DNA of 64,000 bases from Rhizobium sp. BK650. GTDB lineage: Bacteria; Pseudomonadota; Alphaproteobacteria; Rhizobiales; Rhizobiaceae. This document shows positions 36,759 to 46,193 of the stretch, piece after piece. How positions within the stretch are numbered: position 1 is the first letter of the stretch; every line of letters begins with the position of its first letter. The notes under the pieces were generated by a model. It did no database searches. It had not been told where the DNA came from and saw nothing but the letters and a program-made list of their open reading frames with translations. Made by a program: the position numbers and the translations under genes. Location of the stretch: positions 355,146-419,145 of the forward strand of contig NZ_JACIBK010000005.1 in the NCBI RefSeq assembly GCF_014195325.1. The letters are read 5' to 3'.

Positions 36759-38447
36759 ATGACCGTAAATCCGCGCCACAATATCCGCGAAATCCGTGCC
36801 CCCCGCGGGCCAGAGCTGAACGCCAAGAGCTGGATGACCGAAGCGCCACTGCGCATGCTCATGAACAATCTCGACCCCGATGTCGCCGAAAACCCGCATG
36901 AGCTCGTCGTCTATGGCGGCATCGGCCGCGCCGCACGCACCTGGGATGATTTCGACCGCATCGCTGCCACGCTGAAGACGCTGAACGACGACGAAACGCT
37001 ACTGGTACAGTCCGGCAAGCCGGTCGGCGTGTTTCGCACTCACAAGGATGCCCCGCGTGTGCTGATTGCCAATTCCAACCTTGTGCCGCACTGGGCGACC
37101 TGGGATCATTTCAACGAGCTCGACAAGAAGGGCCTTGCCATGTACGGCCAGATGACGGCCGGCTCGTGGATCTATATCGGCACGCAGGGCATCGTCCAAG
37201 GCACCTACGAAACCTTCGTCGAGGCTGGGCGCCAGCACTATAATGGCGACCTCAGGGGCAGATGGATCCTGACCGGTGGTCTTGGCGGAATGGGCGGCGC
37301 CCAGCCGCTCGCCGCCGTGATGGCCGGCGCCTGCTGCCTCGCCGTCGAATGCGACGAAACCCGCATCGATTTTCGCCTGCGTACCCGCTATGTCGACGAA
37401 AAGGCTCACACGCTGGACGAAGCGCTGGAAAAGATTTCGCGCTGGACCAAGGCTGGCGAAGCAAAGTCCGTCGGCCTGGTTGGCAATGCCGCCGAAATCT
37501 TCCCGGACCTGGTGGCCCGCATGAAGGCCGGCGGACCGCGCCCGGACATCGTCACCGACCAGACCTCGGCGCATGACCCGCGCAACGGCTATCTGCCGGT
37601 CGGCTGGAGCGTCGCCGAAGCCAAGGCCAAGCGTGAAACCGATCCGAAGGCCGTTGAAGCGGCCGCCCGCGCCTCGATGAAGGCGCATGTCGAAGCCATG
37701 GTCGCCTTCTGGGATGCCGGCGTTCCCACACTCGACTATGGCAACAATATCCGCCAGGTCGCCAAGGACGAAGGCTTGGAAAACGCCTTCGCCTTCCCGG
37801 GTTTCGTGCCGGCCTATATCCGTCCGCTCTTCTGCCGCGGCATCGGCCCGTTCCGCTGGGCGGCACTGTCAGGCGATCCGGAGGATATCTACAAGACCGA
37901 CGCCAAGGTGAAGGAGCTGCTGCCCGACAACAAGCACCTGCACAACTGGCTCGACATGGCCAAGGAGCGCATCGCCTTCCAGGGCCTGCCAGCGCGCATC
38001 TGCTGGGTTGGTCTCGGCGACCGCCACAAGCTCGGCCTTGCCTTCAACGAGATGGTCAGGAACGGCGAACTCAAGGCGCCTATCGTCATTGGTCGCGACC
38101 ACCTCGATTCCGGTTCCGTCGCTTCGCCGAACCGCGAGACCGAAGCAATGAAGGACGGCTCGGATGCCGTGTCCGACTGGCCGCTCTTGAACGCTCTTCT
38201 GAACACCGCCTCGGGCGCCACCTGGGTGTCGCTGCATCATGGCGGCGGCGTCGGCATGGGCTTTTCGCAGCATTCGGGCATGGTCATCTGCGCCGACGGC
38301 ACTGATGACGCGGCCCGCCGCCTCGGAAATGTTCTCTGGAACGATCCGGCGACCGGTGTCATGCGCCACGCCGATGCCGGCTATGACATCGCCATCGACT
38401 GCGCCAAGGAAAAGGGCCTGCGCCTGCCCGGCATCCTCGGAAACTGA
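36759..38447 (+). CDS. hutU: Urocanate hydratase
   Basis: 562-residue enzyme converting urocanate to 4-imidazolone-5-propionate with tightly bound NAD+ as electrophile, the second hut step. [38 protein letters not shown] (the NAD-binding loop) and [19 protein letters not shown] are diagnostic. The length is standard. It lies 16 bp after hutG, followed by hutD 3 bp later. Confidence 0.97.
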   Translation: MTVNPRHNIREIRAPRGPELNAKSWMTEAPLRMLMNNLDPDVAENPHELVVYGGIGRAARTWDDFDRIAATLKTLNDDETLLVQSGKPVGVFRTHKDAPRVLIANSNLVPHWATWDHFNELDKKGLAMYGQMTAGSWIYIGTQGIVQGTYETFVEAGRQHYNGDLRGRWILTGGLGGMGGAQPLAAVMAGACCLAVECDETRIDFRLRTRYVDEKAHTLDEALEKISRWTKAGEAKSVGLVGNAAEIFPDLVARMKAGGPRPDIVTDQTSAHDPRNGYLPVGWSVAEAKAKRETDPKAVEAAARASMKAHVEAMVAFWDAGVPTLDYGNNIRQVAKDEGLENAFAFPGFVPAYIRPLFCRGIGPFRWAALSGDPEDIYKTDAKVKELLPDNKHLHNWLDMAKERIAFQGLPARICWVGLGDRHKLGLAFNEMVRNGELKAPIVIGRDHLDSGSVASPNRETEAMKDGSDAVSDWPLLNALLNTASGATWVSLHHGGGVGMGFSQHSGMVICADGTDDAARRLGNVLWNDPATGVMRHADAGYDIAIDCAKEKGLRLPGILGN

Positions 38448-38450
38448 ACG

Positions 38451-39026
38451 ATGCGGGTCCTGCGTGCTGCCGATCACAAGCGCATGCCGTGGAAGAACGG
38501 CGGCGGCGAAACGGTGGAAATCGCCATTTCCCCCGATGGCGCCGGCCTTGACGATTTCGATTGGCGGGTCAGTACGGCAACCGTTGCCTGCGACGGGCCC
38601 TTCTCCATCTTTCCAGGGATCGATCGCACGCTGTCGATCCTGGAAGGCAAGGGTATGCGGCTCTTCATCGAAGGGCGTGAGCCGGTGCTTCTGACGCAGG
38701 AGAGCGAACCCCTCGCCTTTGCCGCCGATATCGCCGTCGCGGCAACGCTGCCGGATGGCACAATCACCGACCTGAACGTGATGGCCAGGCGGGGCGCCGT
38801 GTGGCACGCAGTCGTGCGGCATTTCATCGATGGTGAGAAGAGCCTGACGTTTGCGGAAGGGTTTTTCCTGCTCTTTTGCGCCAACGGAGCTCTGGCGGCA
38901 CGAACAGGTGCGGCAAGCATTGAACTCGACGCCGGCGATGCAATACTGCTTGAAGAGAACGATGGCGGCAGGCTCGATCTTTCCGGCCAGGCGCTCTGCT
39001 ACGCCATCTCGATCAAGAAGGCGTAG
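38451..39026 (+). CDS. hutD: HutD-family cupin protein
   Basis: 191 residues of the HutD family, a beta-barrel cupin-like fold conserved in hut operons. HutD is thought to buffer or sense urocanate or formylated intermediates; its role is regulatory rather than enzymatic. PWKNGGGETVEIAISP near the N-terminus, DWRVSTATV and the FPGIDRTLSILEG segment are typical. Last gene of the hutIHGUD operon, convergent with the second hutC-like gene 57 bp away. Confidence 0.88.
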   Translation: MRVLRAADHKRMPWKNGGGETVEIAISPDGAGLDDFDWRVSTATVACDGPFSIFPGIDRTLSILEGKGMRLFIEGREPVLLTQESEPLAFAADIAVAATLPDGTITDLNVMARRGAVWHAVVRHFIDGEKSLTFAEGFFLLFCANGALAARTGAASIELDAGDAILLEENDGGRLDLSGQALCYAISIKKA

Positions 39027-39083
39027 GATCGTCCAATGGGCCAGGGAAAGCGCTTTTCGGGGCGTGTTCCATATACAACCGGA

Positions 39084-39839
39084 CTAGTCCTCGAACATCT
39101 TGCCGCTGCGCGTTTCCAGTCGGTAGCGGTGTCCGGGATAGACGAGACGGGCAGTCGAAACCACCTGGCGGGCCGACCAGGTGCGTCTGCGGATAGCAAG
39201 GCATGGTTCATTCTGCAGAATTGTCAGCAGCTTGCATTCCCAGGCGCGCGGCACCACCGCCTCGACGATATGCTCAGATGCGCTGAGCGGGGCGGCGGCC
39301 GTCAAGTAGGCATTGGGCGTCAGCGTCGAAAAATCCTGCGCCAGATAATCGGGCACCACCCCCGGATTGACGAAGCGGTCCTCGATCTGCACAGGCACGC
39401 CGTTCTCGCTGTGGACGATCAGCGAATGGAAGGCCGGCGCGCCAATGTCGAGCTCAAGCGCGTCGGCAACCTCCGGAGAGGCCGTCTCCTCGGCCAGAAC
39501 GATGACTGTCGCCTCATGTGTATGGCCACGCTCGGCAATCTCGTCTGCGATATTGCGCACCTCGAAGAGCGCAGAATAGCCCTTGCGTTCCGCTACGAAG
39601 GAACCAACGCCCTGGATGCGCACGAGCTCGCCTTCGTTTGCCAGCTCCCGCAGCGCCCGGTTGGCGGTCATCTTGGAAACGCCGAGCTCCACCACCAGTT
39701 CGTTTTCGGAGGGGACGCGATGACGCGGGGGCCATTCCCCGCTGCGGATCCGGTCGAGAATGACCTGCTTGACGCCGGCATAGAGGGGCGCGCCGTCGTT
39801 CTCCGCCAGTTCGCGCTTCATCTCGCTGGGACGCTTCAT
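39084..39839 (-). CDS. Second HutC-like GntR repressor
   Basis: 251-residue GntR/HutC-family regulator: winged helix at 15-85 (PSENELVVELGVSKMTANRALRELA) and a C-terminal UTRA domain (FHSLIVHSENGVPVQIEDRFVNP, LVYPGHRYRLETR). It reads away from the histidine-type importer operon and shares a 188-bp promoter region with it, containing the palindrome ATATGGTACCATAT. It probably controls the importer, the MIO-less lyase and the oxidase genes in response to urocanate or a related imidazole. An ATG at 39821 (second Met) is an alternative start. Confidence 0.9.
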   Translation of the reverse strand: MKRPSEMKRELAENDGAPLYAGVKQVILDRIRSGEWPPRHRVPSENELVVELGVSKMTANRALRELANEGELVRIQGVGSFVAERKGYSALFEVRNIADEIAERGHTHEATVIVLAEETASPEVADALELDIGAPAFHSLIVHSENGVPVQIEDRFVNPGVVPDYLAQDFSTLTPNAYLTAAAPLSASEHIVEAVVPRAWECKLLTILQNEPCLAIRRRTWSARQVVSTARLVYPGHRYRLETRSGKMFED

Positions 39840-39911
39840 TGCCTATTCCCTTTGCACGAATGGAATCTGCCTTCCAAATCGACTTTCTTCTTGCATATCA
39901 CAAAATATCTC

Positions 39912-39925
39912 ATATGGTACCATAT
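39912..39925. promoter_or_regulatory. Candidate operator of the second HutC-like repressor
   Basis: ATATGGTACCATAT, a perfect 14-bp palindrome, sits 73 bases from the repressor start and 103 from the binding-protein start. It differs from the hutI palindrome in its centre (GGTACC instead of GTATAC). The adjoining 12-mer CCATATACAACC (39920-39931) recurs exactly at 39069-39080. Confidence 0.6.
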
Positions 39926-40027
39926 ACAACCTGCCGATCTAAAAATAGAACAGATCAGGGCGGGCAAGCCGGCGAAGATCGGCACTCATGCCGCAAGGTC
40001 TGTCCAATCTCAGAGGAGATCACATTC

Positions 40028-40870
40028 ATGAAGCTCAGCACATTTCTTCTTTCCTGCGCGATGACGGCTGCCGTCTTTGCGGGCCCGGCCTCTGCCAAAG
40101 ACTGGACGAAGGCGACCATCACACTCGAAGGCGCCTATGCTCCCTGGAACCTCACCAATGCCGACGGCACGCTCGGCGGCTTTGAACCGGAACTCGCCAA
40201 GGTTCTCTGCGAACGTGCCAAGATTGAGTGCACGCTGGTCGCCTCAGACTGGGACGGCATGATCCCGGCGCTGAACGCCGGCAAGTTCGACGTCATCATG
40301 GATGCGCTGTCGATCACTGACGAGCGCAAGCAGGTCATCGACTTCACCGTCCCCTATGCCGCGACACCGGCCGCCTTCGCTACCGCCAAGGACAGCCCGC
40401 TTGCCAATGCGGCCGGCACCGGCGCGACCATCAAGATGACGCCCGGACAGACCGGCGTGAAGGAAATCGAGGCGCTGAAGGAGGCTTTCAAGGGCAAGAC
40501 GATCGGCATTCAGGCCGCAACCGTCTATGCCAAGTTCGTCTACGACAACTTCGGCAGCATCGCCGAGATCCGCGAATATAAGACCGGTGCTGACCGCGAC
40601 CTCGACCTGCAGAACGGTCGCATCGACCTCGGCTTCGACGATGCCGTATATTTCGCCAACGCCTTTGCATCCGCCAATGACACGCTCGCCTTCACCGGCC
40701 CTGAAATCGTCGGCTCGATCTGGGGCGAAGGTGAAGGCCTCGGTATCCGCAAGGCCGATACGGACCTGCGCGACAAGCTCAGCGAGGCGATCAAATCTGC
40801 ACTTGCCGACGGCACCGTTAAGAACCTCTCCATGAAGTGGTTCAAGGTCGACGTCAGCCCGCAGAACTAA
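40028..40870 (+). CDS. Amino-acid-binding protein, HisJ/ArgT type
   Basis: 280-residue periplasmic receptor. Signal peptide MKLSTFLLSCAMTAAVFAGPASA, mature part with EGAYAPWNLTNADGTLGGFEPELAK (the conserved ligand-binding first lobe), SDWDGMIPALNAGKFDVI and the DERKQVIDFT strand. AGAGGAGA at 40012-40019 sets the start at 40028. Several residues of the HisJ-type pocket are recognisable, which suits histidine or another basic or imidazole ligand. First gene of a six-gene operon with permeases, an ATPase, a lyase and an oxidase. Confidence 0.9.
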   Translation: MKLSTFLLSCAMTAAVFAGPASAKDWTKATITLEGAYAPWNLTNADGTLGGFEPELAKVLCERAKIECTLVASDWDGMIPALNAGKFDVIMDALSITDERKQVIDFTVPYAATPAAFATAKDSPLANAAGTGATIKMTPGQTGVKEIEALKEAFKGKTIGIQAATVYAKFVYDNFGSIAEIREYKTGADRDLDLQNGRIDLGFDDAVYFANAFASANDTLAFTGPEIVGSIWGEGEGLGIRKADTDLRDKLSEAIKSALADGTVKNLSMKWFKVDVSPQN

Positions 40871-40893
40871 GCTTTCGACACAAAGCCGCGTTC

Positions 40894-40924
40894 CGTGGTC
40901 TCCGCTTTCTGACCGGAGACCACG
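40894..40924 (+). other. Stem-loop between the receptor and permease genes
   Basis: Perfect 11-bp arms (CGTGGTCTCCG and complement) with a 9-base loop lie 23 bases after the receptor stop. There is no T tract. It probably protects the receptor mRNA or partly attenuates the downstream genes. Confidence 0.6.
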
Positions 40925-40974
40925 TGCTATTCTGACCGCCCGTCATGACGACGAAGGCAGCGCTGGGAAGGCCC

Positions 40975-41700
40975 ATGGCGACACTCGAACTCATTGGTTT
41001 CGGTTCAACCGGATGGGGAGCGTTCCTCCTCGTCGGTGCCCTGCTGACACTCTGCGTCACGGCGACAGCCCTGGCGATCGGCGCCGTTCTCGGTGCGGTC
41101 ATCGCGGCCGCGAAGCTATCAGGCAATATCGTGCTCACCACGGTCGGCCATATCTATACCACGGTTTTCCGAGGCGTGCCGGAGCTGCTGATCATCTACC
41201 TCATCTATTTCGGCGGCTCTTCGGCGGTAACCGCGATCGGCCGATCGATGGGCTATGAGGGTTTCCTCGGCCTGCCGTCCTTTGCCGCCGGCGCGCTCGC
41301 CGTCGGCATCATTTCCGGCGCCTATCAGGCGGAAGTCTACCGTGGCGCCTATCTCGCCATTTCAAAGGGCGAGCTTGAGGCCGCCTCGGCAATCGGCATG
41401 CATCGCGGTCTCAGGTTCCGCCGCATTGTCATCCCGCAGGTTCTCCGCCTTGCCATTCCCGGTCTCGGCAACGTCTGGCAGCTGAGCCTCAAGGATTCGG
41501 CGCTGATTTCGGTTACCGGCCTTGCCGAGCTGATGCGATCGAGCCAGGTCGCCGCCGGTTCGACCCGGCAATATTTCCTCTTCTTTATCGTCGGCGGCGC
41601 GCTCTATTTGATCCTCACCAGCCTGTCGGACCGGGTCTTTAATGGCGCCGAGCGCAAGGCCAATCGCAGCATGCCGGCTTCGGCCATGGGCCAGGCATAG
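40975..41700 (+). CDS. Amino-acid ABC permease, HisQ type
   Basis: 241-residue inner-membrane permease with about five membrane segments. YTTVFRGVPELLIIYLIYFGG is the conserved first loop and ELEAASAIGMHRGLRFRRIVIPQ the EAA loop that contacts the ATPase. The frame opens at 40945; the ATG at 40975 gives an N-terminus closer to the family, but both starts are possible. It works as a heterodimer with the HisM-type protein encoded 10 bp downstream. Confidence 0.9.
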   Translation: MATLELIGFGSTGWGAFLLVGALLTLCVTATALAIGAVLGAVIAAAKLSGNIVLTTVGHIYTTVFRGVPELLIIYLIYFGGSSAVTAIGRSMGYEGFLGLPSFAAGALAVGIISGAYQAEVYRGAYLAISKGELEAASAIGMHRGLRFRRIVIPQVLRLAIPGLGNVWQLSLKDSALISVTGLAELMRSSQVAAGSTRQYFLFFIVGGALYLILTSLSDRVFNGAERKANRSMPASAMGQA

Positions 41701-41710
41701 GAGGGATCAC

Positions 41711-42415
41711 ATGGATATCGCCTTCCTCTCCAGCACCATGGTCACGCTCTTAAAAGCCGTGCCGACGACGCTGATCCTGTTCTTCCTATCGATCCTCTTC
41801 GGCGGACTTCTTGCGCTTGTCATCGTCACCATGCGCGTCAGCGGCAATCCGATCCTGTCAGGCTTTGCCAAGGGGTATATATTCGTCTTTCGTGGTTCGC
41901 CGCTCTTGATCCAGATGTTCCTGATCTTCTATGGCCTCGGCCAGTTCGGCTTCATCCGCTACTCCTTCCTCTGGCCTTTCCTGCGCGAGCCGATGGTCTG
42001 CGCGATCCTTTCGCTGGCCCTCTGCACTGCCGGCTATTCTGCCGAGATCTTCCGCGGCGGCATTCGCGCCGTCTCGCCGAAAGAAATCGAGGCAGCGCGC
42101 GCCATCGGCATGTCAGGCTTTCTGATGGTACGTCGCATCCTGGCGCCGATCGCCTTCCGGCACGCGCTACCGGCCTATTCGACCGAGATCGTGCTGATGA
42201 TGAAGTCGACCGCGCTCGCCAGCCTCGTAACGGTCTGGGAAGTGACGGGTGTGGCGCAGCGGCTGATCTCACAGACTTACCGCACCATGGAGGTCTTCCT
42301 CTGTGCCGCCATTATTTATCTCGTGTTGAATTTCATCATCCTTCAGGCCATGTCCCTTTTGGAACATTCGCTGTCCCTACATCGCCGCGCCATTCCCCCG
42401 GCGCTGAAGGCCTGA
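41711..42415 (+). CDS. Amino-acid ABC permease, HisM type
   Basis: 234-residue partner permease. FVFRGSPLLIQMFLIFYGLGQ and EIEAARAIGMSGFLMVRRILAP (EAA loop) are the family markers. AGGAGGG precedes the ATG at 41711, while a frame extending back to 41642 lies inside the previous gene. Forms the HisQM membrane pore. Confidence 0.92.
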   Translation: MDIAFLSSTMVTLLKAVPTTLILFFLSILFGGLLALVIVTMRVSGNPILSGFAKGYIFVFRGSPLLIQMFLIFYGLGQFGFIRYSFLWPFLREPMVCAILSLALCTAGYSAEIFRGGIRAVSPKEIEAARAIGMSGFLMVRRILAPIAFRHALPAYSTEIVLMMKSTALASLVTVWEVTGVAQRLISQTYRTMEVFLCAAIIYLVLNFIILQAMSLLEHSLSLHRRAIPPALKA

Positions 42416-42442
42416 ACCCGACTGAACGTGATTGGAGCTTCC

Positions 42443-43219
42443 ATGCCCGGCGTAACCCGACTTTCGGTCCGCAATATCAGAAAGAGCTTCGGCACCCATG
42501 AGGTGCTGCGCGGCATATCGCTCGATGCCGAGGATGGCGACGTGATCTCGCTGCTCGGCGCCTCCGGCTCCGGCAAATCCACCTTCCTGCGCTGCATCAA
42601 TCTGCTGGAGGTCGCAAGCGACGGTGAAATCTGGGTCGATGGCGAACATATCGAGATGATCCACAAGAATGGCAAGACAAGGCCGGCCAGCCAGAAGCAG
42701 GTCGATCACATCCGCTCCGAACTCGGCATGGTCTTCCAGTCCTTTAATCTATGGTCCCATATGACGATCCTGCAGAACGTCATCGAAGGACCGGTCCATG
42801 TCTTGAAGCGGCCGCGGGCCGAATGCATTGCCGAAGCCGAAGCACTGCTCGAAAAGGTCGGCATTGCCGACAAGCGCCACGCCTATCCCGCGCATCTTTC
42901 CGGCGGCCAGCAGCAACGCGCAGCAATTGCCCGCGCGCTCGCCATGAAGCCGAAGGTGATGCTGTTCGACGAACCGACCTCAGCGCTCGATCCGGAACTG
43001 GTCGGCGAAGTACTGCGGGTTATGCGCAGACTTGCCGAAGAGGGCATGACGATGCTCGTCGTCACCCACGAAATGAGCTTTGCCCGAAACGTGTCCAACC
43101 GCGTCGTCTTCATGCGTGAAGGGCTGGTCGAAAGCAGCGGTACGCCGGACGAGATGTTCGGTGGCGGCGCCTCGCCGGCTTTCCGCCAGTTCATCGGTCA
43201 TTTCGGAAGCGGCCAATGA
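42443..43219 (+). CDS. Amino-acid ABC transporter ATPase, HisP type
   Basis: 258-residue ATPase: Walker [10 protein letters not shown], signature [16 protein letters not shown], Walker [16 protein letters not shown]-loop VVTHEM. The insert between the Walker A and Q-loop ([16 protein letters not shown]) is the one typical of HisP and octopine/arginine importers. Start at the ATG 42443 after GGAGC; 42428 is possible. Its stop overlaps the lyase start by 4 bp, tying uptake to the catabolic enzyme. Confidence 0.93.
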   Translation: MPGVTRLSVRNIRKSFGTHEVLRGISLDAEDGDVISLLGASGSGKSTFLRCINLLEVASDGEIWVDGEHIEMIHKNGKTRPASQKQVDHIRSELGMVFQSFNLWSHMTILQNVIEGPVHVLKRPRAECIAEAEALLEKVGIADKRHAYPAHLSGGQQQRAAIARALAMKPKVMLFDEPTSALDPELVGEVLRVMRRLAEEGMTMLVVTHEMSFARNVSNRVVFMREGLVESSGTPDEMFGGGASPAFRQFIGHFGSGQ

Positions 43220-44709
43220 CCATTACCATCGATCGGGTTGCCGGCTGGCGCGACATCGCTCGCGTGGCCGAGGGAGAAACCCTTGCGCTTTCGCAGACAG
43301 CTTGGAACCGCATTAGCAATGCAAGCCGCATCGTCGAACGGATTGTCGAGACTGGTGTCAGGGCCTATGGCATCAATACCGGCGTCGGTGCGCTGTCAGA
43401 TACAGTGGTCGATAGAGCCTCTCAAAGCCGGCTGTCGCGCAACATCATCCTCAGTCATGCCGTTGGCGTCGGTGAATTGCTGGCGCCACGCGAGGTGCGT
43501 GCAATCATCGCCGCGCAGATCGCCAATTTTGCCCATGGCCACTCCGGCGTGCGCCCCGAACTCGTCCGCCATCTTCTCGCTTTCCTCGAAAGGAACTGCA
43601 TTCCCGATGTTCCCTCCAAGGGTTCGGCGGGCTACCTCACCCATAACGCCCACAACGCGCTGGTGCTGATCGGCGAAGGTAGCGCCAGCGTCAACGGCAG
43701 CCATATGAGCGGCCGGGATGCGCTTGCCGCGATCGGCCTCGAACCGCTGGTGCTTGGCGCCAAGGAGGGCTTGAGCCTCGTCAACGGCACGGCCTGCGCG
43801 ACCGGACTTGCAAGCATTGCGCTTTCCCGCGCCGAACGCCTGCTCGATTGGGCCGATGCGATCGCGGCGCTCACGCTAGAAGCTGCCGGTTGCCAGGTGG
43901 CGGCCTTCGACGCGGCGGTTCTGGCGCTGCGCCCCTCAAAGGGCATCGCCGATGTCGGCGCGTCCCTGCGCGCTCGGCTCGCCGGTAGCGGGCTGATATC
44001 AGCTGCGCTCGGCAAACGGACACAGGATGCGCTGAGCCTGCGCTCAATCCCGCATGCCCATGGCGCCGCGCGCGATGTTTTCGATGGCTCGGCTCTGGTC
44101 GTCGATCAGGAACTTGCCTCAGTCACCGACAATCCCGCCGTATCGGGCACGCCTGAAAAGCCGATCGTGTCCTCCGAGGCACATGCCGTAGCCCCTGCAC
44201 TGGCACAGGCCGCCGATGGCCTTGCTAGCGCGCTCGCACAGATTTCCGCCATCAGCGAGCGGCGCATGGACCGCCTCGTCAATCCGCTAGTGAGCGGCCT
44301 GCCGCCGTTCCTTGCAAGCGACGCCGGCAGCAATTCCGGCCTCATGATCGCGCAGTATACGGCAGCAGCCCTTGTCAACGAGAACCGGCGGCTTGCAGCA
44401 CCGGCCTCCACTGATGGCGGCATAACATCTGGCCTTCAGGAGGATTTTTTGGCGCATCCGACGGCCGCCGCCAACAAGCTTCTCGCGCTGATCGACAATG
44501 CAGAGTACATACTGGCGATCGAATTGATGGCGGCTGCACAGGCACACGAATTCCTTGCCGGCACTGCGTCGAGAGCAGCGGGGACGGATGCGGTCTATAA
44601 AGCGGTGCGCGCCATTGTACCAGCCTATGCTGATAATCGGCCTCTTTCGCGTGACATCGAGGCCCTGCGCGGGCTTGTCCGCGAGGCAACTGCGCCGGCA
44701 ATTCCCTGA
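43216..44709 (+). CDS. Histidase-superfamily lyase lacking the MIO triad
   Basis: 497-residue member of the aromatic amino acid lyase family. Tyr51 (AYGINTGVG) and the catalytic-type Asn in LVNGTA are kept. The MIO region reads [11 protein letters not shown]: Tyr140-Leu141-Thr142 stand where histidase has Ala142-Ser143-Gly144, so the standard cofactor cannot form. The YCIRC segment is also replaced (LSLRSIP). The frame is intact and translationally coupled to the ATPase gene, so it is probably functional. Known lyases of this fold that release trimethylamine (ergothionase) work without MIO, so a betaine such as hercynine is a plausible substrate (inference). Often labelled hutH2. Confidence 0.85.
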   Translation: MTITIDRVAGWRDIARVAEGETLALSQTAWNRISNASRIVERIVETGVRAYGINTGVGALSDTVVDRASQSRLSRNIILSHAVGVGELLAPREVRAIIAAQIANFAHGHSGVRPELVRHLLAFLERNCIPDVPSKGSAGYLTHNAHNALVLIGEGSASVNGSHMSGRDALAAIGLEPLVLGAKEGLSLVNGTACATGLASIALSRAERLLDWADAIAALTLEAAGCQVAAFDAAVLALRPSKGIADVGASLRARLAGSGLISAALGKRTQDALSLRSIPHAHGAARDVFDGSALVVDQELASVTDNPAVSGTPEKPIVSSEAHAVAPALAQAADGLASALAQISAISERRMDRLVNPLVSGLPPFLASDAGSNSGLMIAQYTAAALVNENRRLAAPASTDGGITSGLQEDFLAHPTAAANKLLALIDNAEYILAIELMAAAQAHEFLAGTASRAAGTDAVYKAVRAIVPAYADNRPLSRDIEALRGLVREATAPAIP

Positions 44710-44718
44710 GGAGACTTC

Positions 44719-45849
44719 GTGAACGCCAGCTTCGACGTCGCCGTTATCGGCCTAGGTGCCATGGGCAGTGCCGCCCTCGCCTTTCTCGCAGAACGCGGTG
44801 TAAAGGCGATTGGGTTCGATGCATATTTCCCGGCCCATGCGTTAGGCTCTTCGCATGGTGACAGCCGCCTCATCCGTCTCGGCTATTTCGAAGACCCGTG
44901 CTATGTGCCGCTGCTCAAGCGCGCCTATCAGAACTGGAGGTCATTGGAGGAACGCCTGCGCACCGAAATCCTGACGATAACAGGCGTGTTACAGATCGGC
45001 GCACCGGACAGCAAGATCGTTGCCGGTACGCGCGCTTCCTCGGAACTCCACGGACTAGCCTGCGAAGCGCTGGATAAGGAAGAGATGTCATGCCGCTTTC
45101 CGGCCTTCCAGCTCGACGATCATGAGATGGCGCTGTTTGACCCACAGGGCGGCTATCTTCGTCCCGAGGCGGCTGTGCTGGGCTACCTGAGGCTCGCTGT
45201 CGGAGGCGGCGCAGTCCTCCATTTCGGCGAGAAGGTGACCGCAATCGAGCCCGATGATGCCGGCGTGACGATCATCTCTGAAACCGGGCGGTATCGGGCC
45301 GGGAAAATCATTGTGGCGACCGGATCGTGGATTGCCGAACTGATACCCCAACTGAAGCAGGCGGCGGTGCCAATCCGTCAGGTGGTTGCCTGGTATCAGC
45401 CGCAGGATGATTTTGCGACGCAGCCGCAGCGCATGCCTTGCTTTTTGCGGGACGAGGGTGCGGAGGGCTCTTATTTCGGCTTCCCAGCCATCGGCATCGA
45501 TGGCGTGAAGATCGGCAAACACGCACACTTCCGCGAGCCGATCGATCCTAACAAGCCAAACCCACCCGTCAACGATGCCGACCGGGACTTGCTTGATAGG
45601 TTCATCAGGAAGCGTGTTCCGGCTGCGGCCGGTCTTCGCATGAAGGAAACGACCTGCCGCTATACGATGCTGCCGAGCGAGGACTTTCTTCTCGACCATG
45701 TACCAGGCGAAAAGAACATTGTTGTCGCTTCGCCCTGCTCCGGCCATGGCTTCAAGTTCACAAGCGTCGTCGGCGAAATCCTGGCCGATCTTGCCATTGA
45801 TGGGCAGACAAGCCTGCCTATCAATGCCTTTTCCTTTACCAAGATCTAG
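44719..45849 (+). CDS. N-methyl amino acid oxidase (sarcosine/N-methyltryptophan oxidase type)
   Basis: 376-residue FAD-dependent amine oxidase of the MSOX/SolA group, which oxidatively demethylates secondary N-methyl amino acids to formaldehyde and peroxide. The dinucleotide fold VIGLGAMGSAAL is at 9-20. Cys313 in TTCRYTMLPSEDF aligns with the covalent flavin Cys, and PCSGHGFKFTSVVGE closes the FAD site. GTG start, 9 bp after the lyase gene, so same operon. Together with the MIO-less lyase it points to an N-methylated substrate. Exact substrate unknown. Confidence 0.85.
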   Translation: MNASFDVAVIGLGAMGSAALAFLAERGVKAIGFDAYFPAHALGSSHGDSRLIRLGYFEDPCYVPLLKRAYQNWRSLEERLRTEILTITGVLQIGAPDSKIVAGTRASSELHGLACEALDKEEMSCRFPAFQLDDHEMALFDPQGGYLRPEAAVLGYLRLAVGGGAVLHFGEKVTAIEPDDAGVTIISETGRYRAGKIIVATGSWIAELIPQLKQAAVPIRQVVAWYQPQDDFATQPQRMPCFLRDEGAEGSYFGFPAIGIDGVKIGKHAHFREPIDPNKPNPPVNDADRDLLDRFIRKRVPAAAGLRMKETTCRYTMLPSEDFLLDHVPGEKNIVVASPCSGHGFKFTSVVGEILADLAIDGQTSLPINAFSFTKI

Positions 45850-46111
45850 AACCGCGCGGCAGCCCGGAGGGCATCGGCGGCTGAGTGAGCCACCTACGGG
45901 GGAGAACTCGTGGTTATGCGGAGGTGAGCATAAGCATGAATATGATCCGTTGTGACTTATGGTCACCTCACGCTCGATCGCCCTGCTTTGCAGCGCCTCC
46001 GCAATCTTCAGCTGCACATATCGGCCACGTCGAGGCCCGATTAGAGCGCACCTTGGGTCAGCGTTCGTCGGACGCGTTTCTACTGACCAAAAGAGGTCCG
46101 AGCTGCACTGC

Positions 46112-46161
46112 AAAAAAGACCCGCCAAAGGCGGGCCAAATCGCTCGGGGAGTAACCGAGCG
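46112..46161 (-). terminator. Tandem hairpin terminator for minus-strand transcripts
   Basis: On the minus strand: CGCTCGG-TTACTCC-CCGAGCG, then CCCGCC-TTT-GGCGGG followed by TCTTTTTT, a textbook Rho-independent signal (stems 46141-46161 and 46120-46134). It lies just past the end of the truncated transporter fragment and may be that gene's original terminator. The rest of 45850-46193 holds no gene. Confidence 0.75.
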
Positions 46162-46193
46162 GGGGAGTTCAAAGAGGTCGAACCTCAAACCGG

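Noticed and set aside
43633..43641. Loss of the MIO triad as a frameshift or sequencing artefact
   Set aside because: The frame is open on both sides, flanking GSAG and downstream motifs align without a gap, and three codons differ cleanly, so substitution is more likely than an indel.
45088..46188. 366-codon minus-strand frame across the oxidase gene and the gap after it
   Set aside because: Antisense of the oxidase gene; the part in the gap runs through terminator hairpins and has no family match.
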